Assembly: GCA_009363875.1 (NCBI GenBank)
Contig: CM018680.1
Coordinates: 68,587,139-68,651,138, forward strand
DNA length: 64,000 bases
Source of the DNA: Mikania micrantha
Taxonomy: Eukaryota; Streptophyta; Magnoliopsida; Asterales; Asteraceae
Reading direction: 5' to 3'
Part shown: positions 25,897 to 37,800 of the stretch, in pieces
Numbering within the stretch: position 1 is the stretch's first letter
Layout: every line of letters begins with the position of its first letter
The notes under the pieces: generated by a model
The model's input: only the letters and a program-made list of their open reading frames with translations
The model's database searches: none
What the model was told of the DNA's origin: nothing
Translations under genes and position numbers: made by a program

Positions 25897-28800
25897 GTGT
25901 GTGTATGGTAGATATCCTTTGTTAACTCACCTTTATTGTGTTAACTTGTATAACTATGTCAAGATCAATTCAAATCTTTGTTTTTTTCAAAAATCAATTT
26001 TAACATGTATAACACTTTTTATTTTATGTATTTACACAAATTCACAATCGTTTAAATTTTACAATAGTGTAAGTTTTTATTACATTAAATATGTCGGTAA
26101 ACTATAACGCAAAATTACACTTTTTTAAATCTGAAACTCGTGAATTTATGCAAACATATAAAATAAGAAATTGTTCTACATGTGTAACAATGGTAATAAA
26201 AAATAAAGATTTGTATTTATTTTGGCGAAGTTATACTAGTTAACGCAATAAAGGATAGTTATTATATGATCGTGATTATATGTGTGCATATCTATCTTAT
26301 ATAATAAATCAAGGTTTTTATATGCCACATGTCATGCAATGGAGCATGTTTGATTTGTGTTTCCCTCCTAAAACTTGAAGCATTAACTCATTTATCAACC
26401 CTCCTTTATTAATAGTGATAATTAATAAATTTGGCAAATTATTACTTTAACTCATTTTCTTATATTTAATAAATTATGTATGCAAATAAATAATCAAGTC
26501 ATGAATATCTTAAACTTTCAATGTAGAAATTTAATAATATGTTTGGATTATATTGAAAAAAGCAAATAACTAAACAAAATAAAATAAATACATTATAAAA
26601 AAATTTGTAAATTATACAAATAATGATTTTATTAAAAATGAGAATATTAAAAACCCAAATTATTTCATATATGTTCATATATTTTTATAACAAAATAAAA
26701 TAAAATAGATATATTATAAAACAATATCGTAAACTATACAAATAATGATTTTATTAATAATAAGAATATTAAAAACCTAAATTATTTTATGTATACTCAT
26801 ATATTTTTATATTTTAACTTACTGTTTTCATTAAATAATATAAAATTTTAAATCTTTTCATTTTTTCGTTAAGCTACAAAAATTAAGGACTTATTTATAT
26901 ATTTTACGAATTATGGTATAATTATAATTCATAAAAGTTAATTCTTTTAATGTATAGTAATATTATTAAATGTTATTATATAAATATTTTTACTTATTCA
27001 TCTAATTATATAATAAAATATGAAAATTAACTTTAATATTCCTATATTTTATTCCTTTTTTACAACAACTTATTTTAAATTGTTATTATCTGTTTATAAC
27101 TTTTAATTTACAAAAATATAAATAATTGGTAACATTTATTATCATTGTAGTCATTTAGTTTTTGATTATCAATGTGTATATATTATTTAATTATTGATAT
27201 CTATTATTTAATCATGCATTGTGAATTATAAATATGAAAAATAATTAATATATTATTAAGCAAATGAAGTTAATCTGCAATTAGTTATAAAGTTTTTAAT
27301 TAAACTTCTTTTCTTATCTACACTTTTATTTAGGTCTCTTACTATCATTAACTTCAAATTATATGTTCATTAAAATATTCAACAACAACAACAATAATAG
27401 TAATTGTTTTTCATGGATTATTTTAACATATTTAGCTTAATAGGATGATTTGAATGTTAAAATACAATATACATAATTATAAAAAAAATTCAAGTGTAAT
27501 TCATATCTTTTTTATAGACATTACTTTTTCATTAAAAAGTATATAACATTTTGTATATTAAACCCGTGTAACACACGGGATTTAACCTAGTATTATAATA
27601 AATAAAGGTTTCTAAAAATGTATGATAAGTTTAGGTTTAATTTCTTGCAATTAAGGATAGTTATTAAATACACTTTGTTTTAAAAAAAATACAAAGTATT
27701 AAATTATACAGAATGGTTATCATATTTAAATTATACAGAATGGTAATCAGAAAAAAATTCAAAATAATGTGTTATAGTTATGTTTGTTACATTGATGTAA
27801 ATATGATGCATTTAAAAAAATAAAAAAAACTAGTCGATAATATATCAGAATTAAAGAGAAAAAATGACACGAGTATAATGGTGCAATTTTTATATAAAGT
27901 AATATAGTATAAAAAGTTATAAATGTTCAAAAAATGAAGGGTAAGCTTCATTTAAAAAATTAGAATAATTAAAATATATTAGTTGATGACAATTTTCACC
28001 ATCATATCAAATCAAAATGTCTTAAATATTCTTTCATATTAAAAACATAATAATAACACGTGCCATGATCTTACTCACTTGATTTATTAAATTAATCATT
28101 GGATGATAGCTAATAAATTGTTGCAAGTAATTTATGTTATATTTAATTCCCAATCATATATATATATATATATATATGTATATGTGTGTGTGTATATTAT
28201 ACATACATTCATACATGATTGAGAATTAAATATAACTCACTTTTAGCGAAGTTATTTGGTTTACACAAAAACAACCGGTTATTAAAATTTCCATGCCGTA
28301 TATACATGTGTGTGTGCACACACACATATACTAAAGGAAACATTTTTAGACAGGGGGTTCTTAGAGCAAGTGCGGGAAGTGCGACCGCACAGGGCCCATT
28401 TTTTGTAGGGGCCCTAATTTTTTAAAAAAAAATTGTATATATTATATATATTAATTTATTTTACAACAAACACATATAATTTATATTCCAATTTTTTAAA
28501 CATATTTAACTCATTTATGAATTTTATAAAATCAAAAAGAAAAATTTGCCCATTAAACATTTGACCCAATAACTTGTTACAATTTAAAATTTAGGCAAAA
28601 AAAAACATATTAACTCTCTTCATATTTAGTTACAAACTAATTATCACACACACACATATGGGCACATTTTTAGCATTCGCACAGGACAACTAATTTCTCA
28701 AAAACGACCATGTTTTAGACACAAGTTTAAAATGTATAATAGCAACATTTCTTATTTTAAAGGAAAATTACTTTTATACCCTTAAATCAAGTGGTTATAA

Positions 28801-31800
28801 ATACGATTATTTTATTTATTTACAACTTGTTAGATTTTTACTAGAATGAATCCGTATACACACATGTGTGTGTTTTTTTATTAAGAGAGCACTAAAAATT
28901 ACATCAACAGGAGGGGTTTTTAAGCCACTCATTACAACCGAACTTATTTTGTTGTTTCTACTTCCAAAGAATACAAAAGAAGTGTTAGTTTAACTAAATA
29001 TGCTTGTTATCCTAAAAAGTCTAATAAGGATCTTGAACCATTAGATCATTAATCAACAAATATTCTTAATTGAAGTTGTTGAAGTTTATTTTAGTAATGA
29101 TACTTTTGTTGAGTTTTTATCAAGTTCCGCCACCTTCTTTAACGTTCATAACTTTTACATACAAAATTATTTTTTTATAACAATATACCATAAAAAACGA
29201 GAATTTTTTTATCTTCAAAATTAGTGTAGTATTGCTATAGAAAATTTTTTTATTTTTTTAGTTGATTGCGTCTTTTGTAAAAGTCATTATGTCTTTTGTG
29301 TTTCGTGCTCAATCTTGCGTTTTTCTTAACAATTTAAAACACAATAATGTTGCAGAATACATTAGATGCTATTAACTGAAAAAATTTTATTTTTTATAAC
29401 ACTAAATTCATTTTAATGAAAAAATATGCTCATTTTAATGATATATATTTAAAAAAATATATTATATATAAAAGTTATGAACGTTAAAAAAATATAGTGG
29501 ATAGTGTTCATAACTAAATTACCAATCAACAACTTTACTCTCTAAAATTTTGAATTTTTCCACTTATATTTGATCTTTCTAAGATCTTTTAAAATTAAAA
29601 AAAAAAAAAAAAACCTGTTTAGTTGAACCTAACCTTACGAAAGAAATAACTAACAATCAATAAGAAATTTCTTTCCATATGGAGTGATGATTCTCTAAAA
29701 TGGTTTTGTTCATATCTAGCCAAAGAACCCCGCAGGCAAAGAAACACACCGCGTCATTGGGTGATCATCATTATCATTTTTTTTCTCTTAGGATAAAGTG
29801 TTTTCAATCAATTCCTTTCATTTTTGTTTCAATTAATCTCATGTTTCTTAAGCCATCATCTAATATTACTGTTACCAATGATGCATTGTCTCAATGGTAT
29901 CCTAAGATTCTTTCAAATGAGAGATCTTGGCTTCAAATCATTCTCGCAGCGAAATAGGGGTATGAGGGGGGGGGGCAGGGGGTTTTCCCAGTGGGTTTTC
30001 CTCCTGCGGTGGTTGTGGTGGCTCGTGGAGGTACAGGTAACTAGACCTTGATAACATAACCTGAAAGGCTGAAAACAATGGGTTTACACAATTGAGACCT
30101 TTGCCGTTAAAAAAAAATCTAATATTACTGTTAACTTTTTATAAAAGGATCATCTTTTCTAAAAAGTAAAAACGGACGGTCAGCGTATATAATGAAACAA
30201 TTTCATCACATCATCATCGATTATTGTCACGTCAGAGATAAAGAACAAAATGAAAAAGTAATTATTTATTCAATTTTTATTGAAAAAACTATTTTATAAA
30301 AACGACGTTTATAAACATTTAAATAACAAAAGTATTTAAAAAACACACCAATAAAAAAATAATCGATTGTAATAACTTAATGAAAAACATATTTATTCTT
30401 TGTTTTTATTGACATTTATAAAGCTGTTTATAAATTAATAAAAAAAATAATAACATCATACTAACATAATAAAAATAGTGTTTATTCTTTTTTTTATTCA
30501 AAAACTAATGAAGTGACGTTTACAAAATTGTTTATATACTAAGATTTTTTTATAAACATTTAAATAAAAAAATTTAATAAAAAACAAATTAATAAGAAAA
30601 ATAATAATATAATTATCATAGTAACATAATAAAAAACGTATTTATTCTATGCATATTTTTATTCAAAAACGAAATAAGTGACGTTTATAAAATTGTTTAT
30701 AAATAATAAGATTTTATAAACATTTAAATATTAATAAATGTTAACAAAAATCATATTAATAAGGAAAATAATCATAATCTTCAAAATAACGTAATAAAAT
30801 ACGTATTTAATTTTGTTTTTATTCAAAAATTATTATATTACATGCAATCTATAAAATTGATGATAAATTAATAGATTTTATATAACCTTTCAAATAAACA
30901 GGCCCTTATCCCTAGTAAATAATCAACTGAGTGATAAGAAACAGCAGAACTAGAATACTTGAATTGCAAAAGCAAAATGGAAACAACGAATACTTTATTA
31001 TAATAAAACATGTCTTTCAATAGCCTTCGAAAAAGGTTTGGTATACAAAAAAAGGTTTTGTTTTTATCTCGTCAAAGAACCAGCATGAGGTGAAGCACAC
31101 TGCCTCAATATATAGTTCCTTTTACGTCTTGAAAACAATTAATTTGATTTTCATTAATCACTTTCACTTTCGTTTAAGTTAAATCTATGTTTTTAAAAGC
31201 CATCCAAATTTTCTATTATATTTTTCACAAATACATTATAAAAAAAATTCTTTTATATATATATAAAGGAAATTGAGTATTTTGAAAACTCGATATTAAA
31301 GAGAATACCCCTAAACCTTGTGTGAACCGTTGATCAAATTTTAATTATATTTATCTTTATTTAATTAGAATGAGTATATTGATAAAAATATCACTCTTTC
31401 TCTCTTTCTTTATAACATCACATCACCATCTTTCAATTTCAATTTCAAATCATTTCATCTCTCTTTCATACACACTTCTCTTTCACACACTTCTCTCTAT
31501 TTCAAATTCTTTTGAATATTAATGAAAATTAATTAAACATGTTTAATATTATTAAGTACTTTTTAAAATTAGTAAAAATTTATATATTAATGAAAATTAA
31601 TTAAACATGTTTAAACTTGTACATTTCTAGTTCTACACATGCGTATTTTTTCGATCAGAATGTTTTTTTCTCTGATCAGTTTTATGTATACTAGTTTTTG
31701 TACTTAAACAAATGTGGATGTATTTTTTAAGTTGTAGTTTGTAAAGACTAATAAAGGCTGATGCTCACCAAACTTCTTGTTTTGTCTAAGTATAGGAGTC

Positions 31801-34800
31801 TCTTTGAATAAACACCTTCGGAAGGAAGAAGTGATTCTTCGGAAGCAACATTGCTTCCGAAGGATAACTGGTTCCTGCCGAAGGTTGTACAAGACAACTG
31901 CTTCCGAGGAATCCTCTTATGCTCGGAAGACAAAGACTTCCGAGGAATCTTCTTATGCACTAAAGACAAAGACTTCCGAGGTTTATCCTCTGACAAAGAC
32001 TGTAGCAGCTTACTCTCATAGTACAAAAGGTACTGACACAAGACATGCTGGTCTGAGTAAAGACAAAGACAACATGTAATGAGTCAGATAAAGCGCCTTA
32101 CCTCTCCCATGCTGCATTAAATGCAAAAGATCATCTGAAGCCTTGAAGATCAACAACATTAAATGTCTTTTGTATTTAATAGTCCTTTGTAAAGTCAATG
32201 TCTATTAATGTAATGATCATGACTGAGTGTCTTAGCCTGTTAAGACACTCAACATACTAGAATAAGCTTTACTTTATGTACTTGTCTAGTATACCCAACT
32301 TGTATTCCTAAGTGTATACGGTTGTAGCCTCGGCTATATAACCTCCCAATGTATTGTTGCTTGAAGTGTGCTTGCTTGTATACTTCCACTTTGAGAGAAA
32401 TATATCCTTGAGCTTGAATTATTCTTGTGTTCTTAATATTGTTCAAAGATTATTATTGTGTCACTTTGAGTGAAATTGTGAGATCATTCTAACAGAACAT
32501 TCCGCATCTGTTAGAATTAAGTAAGAAATACTTGTGAAGTGTTGTTTAGAGATAACAACCCGATCCTACAAGTGGTATCAGAGCTTTTGGCTCTTGAACT
32601 TGACTGACTAATCATCATCAAGTTACCAGTTCTATTTCTTATAAACCCTCATAGTATTAACACTCATATTTTCTGTGTCTGTCCAAGATGGCTGCTCTAA
32701 ACAAACATGATACAGAAAATGGCACTCTCAACAAGCCACCAATGTTCACACCTGAAGACTTCGATACCTGGAAAGTCAGAATGGAAGGGTTCATCAGGAA
32801 CCAAGACTTCAAACTTTGGAAGTCTGTTCTTGAAGGTCCCTACATTCCTACAGTTGCTGCTGCCGGTGCTGGAGTTGCTGCAGTACCAAAAGATCCATCT
32901 ATGTACTCAGACGAAGATTACAAGAAGATGGAAGTTGATTCTAAAGCTCTTTGGCTAATTCAGATGTCAATACCGAACTCCATTATACATGCATTCAAGA
33001 AATGCAAGTCTGCTCAAGAACTGTGGAATTCCTTGAAGCAGATGTATGAAGGGTCAGAAGATGTCAAAGAAAACAAGAAGGATATGCTGAAACAGAAGTT
33101 TGAAAACTTTTGTCAACAAAACAATGAGAATATGTCTTCTCAGTACCTAAGGTATGTCCAACTTGTGGATGAATTAACTACTGCAGGTGTAACTCTTGAT
33201 AATCAAGATGTGCTCAGAAAATTTCTGAGGTCTCTTCCAAAGGCATGGAATATCTATTCTGTAACAATCAGAAGAACAGAAAACCTGAAAACTCTAACTT
33301 TAGGAGAATTGTTTGGTATTCTCAGTGCCTATCAGATGGAATTAGATGCCCAAGAATCTAAAGTTTCTCACTCACCATCTGGTTCAGCTGCTCTTTATGC
33401 ACCCATCAATAATCCTCCATACCAAAGCTATCAACCCCTCTACCATTCTACCTCCACACCCACTGTCACATTTCCTGAAACTCCAAATTCATCAAACCTT
33501 GTATCTAACCCAACCCCACTACTAACCTCTGGGCAAGGAGCTTTTATGGCTGAGGAGACAAATTACTTTCATCTGTGTCAAGAAGACTTGGATGGTATTC
33601 CTGCAGATGATCTTGAGGAGATGGATATAAACTATCAAATGGCTATGATTTCATACAGGGCAAAGAAGTTTTACCAAAGAACCGGCAGACAGTTCAAAAA
33701 GCACAATATGAAGACTGGGTTTGGACTTGACAAATCTAAACTCAAATGCTTTAACTGTCAACAGTTAGGCCACTTTGCCAGAGAATGCAAGTCCACAGGA
33801 ACTCAGCAGACAACTTCTGGGCAACCACAACAAAGACCATCAAGCTCATCTAACAATGCAAACATTGCTGAACAAGATTTTGCAGACTGGAGCTTTCAAG
33901 CTGAGGACCCCTCCATCTCCAACAGTGCTTTGATGGCAAATGACTCATCTTCCTCAAGCAAGGTAACTGATAGCATGTGCTCACCTGAATGCTTAGAAAC
34001 ATTAACTATTTATAAGAAAATAAATTCTCAACTCTGTAATGAACTTGAGTCTCTACAAGTAGTCAAGGCAAATTTCTTTGAGGTTGAAAGAAATTACAAA
34101 GAAAAGATTGAAGAAATGGAAAAGACCATTTCAAGTTTAAAACATGAAGATACTAACAAACAGTGTCAGATTAAAAATCTTTTAGAAAGACTAACCACTG
34201 CCAAGACTGAACTTGTATTGGCTGAGTCTTACAGAGACAAATTTCTAAGCCAAGGTGAAAAATATGAAAAACTTTTTAGAATGAGCAGCACAACTGAACT
34301 TGTGAATAAAAGGGGAGCTGGTTTGGGATATAACAAAGTGGAACCTCCATCTGCTTATACTTCCATAACAGATGTTAGGTGTAAATCACTGGTTGACCTT
34401 GTGTATAATGAGGAGTTGGATATACACAAGGTAGTTCAAAAGGATAATCTCTCTGATCCAAGTACCTCAACATGCTCAGATGAGGATGATGTTCCTATTA
34501 AATCAGTAAAAGGAAAACAAGCTTTGAAATTTAAGAATCAAAATAAGAAAACTAAGAAACATTCAACAGTTTTTATCAAAGCTAAAACCACAGAAAATAT
34601 CTCCTCAGATGAGTATGTGACTTGCCCATCTGACAAGTCAAAACGAGGTAGATCAATGGAGAGAAAAGTCAATTCTCCAGGAAAACAGGCAAAGTCTAAG
34701 ACTAACAAGTATGCTGGAACATCCAAACCATCATTCTCTGAGGATCAAAGATCAGACTTCGTTAAAAGGGATAAGCAGCAACACTCTCCCAACATTCAAA

Positions 34801-37800
34801 CTCTATGTCTGATGTGCGGTGAAAAGAATCATTTTGCTGCTGATTGCTTCTATAATCCAAGAAGCAGAATTTCCTCAATCAAGGGAAGAGGAAGAAAGAA
34901 CAGTTGGAGTCAGTCATCCAAGAACAGAGAAGAAATTTGGTCAAGAAGGCATCGGAAGCAAGTACCTCCAGTAATAGGAAGAAACAAAATAAAAATGCTT
35001 CTGAAAAGAAAGCATCGGAAGCAAAGAAAAAGGAAGCTTCCGAAAGAAAAGGAACCTCGGAAGCTCATCAAAGGAATGCTTTCAACAAACAAAAGAGGTC
35101 ATCTGTCTTCGGAAGAAGATCATCGGAAGGAAAAAGAAAAACAGCTTCCGATGACCATCAAAAGAAACCAAGTCTTCCGACAACTCAAAAGGCACAAGTA
35201 TGGAAGAAGAAGGAATCAACTGATAAGCCATCACCCACATCAGAAGCATCCACATCATCTGTCCCACCTAGAATGATGTCAAAGAAATTTACTTACAATG
35301 ATGCAAATGGTAAACCCAAGACCACATGGGCTTGGGTTCCCATCAGAAACTAACTCACTTCTGGTCATGTGCAGGAACAGCAGGAATCAAAAGGCAACTT
35401 GTGGATAGTTGACAGTGGCTGCTCCAGGCACATGACAGGCAACAAGACCCTCTTGCACAAATATGAACCATTCTTTGGCGGGTCTGTTGCTTTTGGAAGT
35501 GATCCAGTAGGAGGATACATAACAGGTAGAGGCACAATCACAAATGGTAAGGTAAGCTTTGAGAATGTACATTTTGTAAAAGAACTTAACTACAATTTAC
35601 TAAGTGTATCACAGGTGTGTGATCAAAAGCATAACATGTTGTTTACTGAGCATGAGTGCATTGTTCTGAAACCAGGATTTGTGATACCAAATGATCAAAT
35701 TCTACTCAGAGCTCCAAGAAGAAGTAACATGTATATGCTAGATATGAGCACAGCTGCACCTCTTAGTAATATAAGCTGCTTTGTCTCAAAAGCTTCACTT
35801 GATGAATCATCACTTTGGCATAGAAGACTTTGTCATGTAAACCTCAAAAATATGAATAAATTGGTCAAAAATAATTTAGTAACTGGTTTACCAACAAAAG
35901 AATTCATATGTGTTGATAAATGTGTTGCATGCTTAAAGGGTAAGCAACACAAGTCATCTCATTATGCCAAAGAGATAAATTCTATTACCACAGTCCTTCA
36001 TTTACTACATATGGACTTGTTTGGCCCCACAAGTGTTAAAAGTCTTGGTAGAAAATCATACTGTTTGGTGGTTACTGATGATTTCTCTCGGTATACCTGG
36101 GTGTTTTTCTTAAATACCAAGGATGAAACTGCCGAAATCCTAAAGTCATTTATACTCAGGGTGGAGAATGAAAGTGACCATCATGTAAAAATAATCAGAT
36201 CAGATCAAGGAACAGAATTCAAGAATCATGTTTTAAATTCTTTTTGTGAATCTAAAGGTATCACAAGACAATTTAGTGCTCCTAGAACTCCACAACAAAA
36301 TGGTGTAGCTGAAAGAAGGAATAGGACACTAATTGAAGCTGCAAGAACCATGTTGTCTGATGCCAAACTTCCAATAACTTTTTGGGCAGAAGCAGTCAAC
36401 ACTGCCTGTTATGTCCAAAATAGAATATTGGTAGTTAAGTCACATGGCATGACTCCTTATGAAATTTGGCATAAGAGAAAGCCATTCATTGGATTTCTCA
36501 AACCATTTGGATGTCATTGCACCATCTTGAATACTAAAGATTACTTAGCCAAGTTTGCTGAGAAATCAGCAGAGGGCTACTTTGTTGGGTACTCTTCAAA
36601 TGCTAAAGCGTATAGAGTATACATCAAAGCATCCAGAGTTATTGAAGAGTCTGCAAATGTTCAGTTCAATGAACATACTCTCAATAAACCTGGAACCGGC
36701 CCTGATTGGTTGTTTGATCTTGATAGTTTTACATCTGCATTTAATCTGGTGAAAGAGTATGTTCCAGTTTCACAGTCAGCTACCACAGACACCTCCAAAG
36801 GCTCAAGAGAAGATGACTTTCGTGTTGAACTGCCAATAGCTTCAAGACAAAACTTGGCAGAATCCACTTCAACACAAAATGATGTATCACAGTCTGAGAC
36901 AATCAACACATCTCAGGCAGGTCCCTCAATTGAAGCTGCTTCTAATTCACAACATCAAGAAGAAGTAGGAAGTCCTTCAGCAGAGGAAAATTCTCTGGAA
37001 ATCACTACTCCCAGAGAAAACCAACCCACAACAGTTCAAACGTTGAATCCACGTGATCTGCCAGAAATCCAACTTGAGGTAGTTCTTCCTAACCTTGAGT
37101 CACTCAACGTGGATGAATCTTCTCAACTGGATGTGATTCCAAGGACTCGAATTCACAGCACTCATCCAGTTGAAAACATCATTGGCAATGTAGAAGAAGG
37201 TGTCAGAACTAGAAGCTCTATGCATGAAGCAAATGTTTGCTTGTTTTCTTGCTTTCTATCCCAAATAGAACCTAAGAAGGTTGCAGAGGCTTTAAAAGAT
37301 AACAGTTGGGTAGAAGCTATGCAAGAAGAGCTTCTTCAGTTTCAAAGACAAGGAGTTTGGAAAACTTGTCCTTTGCCTAAAGGAAAGTATGCCATTGGAA
37401 CCAAATGGGTGTTCAGAAACAAGAAAGATGACAAAGGTGTTGTCATCAAAAACAAAGCAAGATTGGTTGTTCAGGGATACACTCAAGAGGAAGGCATTGA
37501 CTATGATGAAGTCTTTGCACCTGTTGCCAGAATTGAAGCTATTAGAATATTTTTGGCATTTGCAGCTGCAAAAGATTTCAAAGTGTTTCAGATGGATGTT
37601 AAAAGTGCCTTTCTTTATGGAAAAATTGATGAAGAAGTTTATGTGTGCCAACCTCCAGGATTTGAAGATCCAAAGTTTCCTGATCATGTCTGTAAGCTTG
37701 ATAAGGCTCTTTATGGGTTGCATCAAGCTCCCAGAAAATGGTATGAAACTTTATCTTCTTTTCTGTTGGCAAACAAATTCAAGAGAGGAACAATTGATAA

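Noticed and set aside
31800..31900. TTCGGAAG words as heat-shock elements
   Set aside because: Heat-shock elements need TTC and GAA separated by two bases; here one base separates them.
31748..32446. Several 60-100-codon open frames in the LTR, repeated identically at 43024-43722
   Set aside because: They are chance frames in LTR sequence. Their identity only reflects the near-identical LTRs, and they share no protein features.
34856..35276. Canonical -1 slippery heptamer in the gag overlap
   Set aside because: AAATTTG near 34935 exists but is in the wrong phase, and no other X XXY YYZ word in the gag frame was seen.
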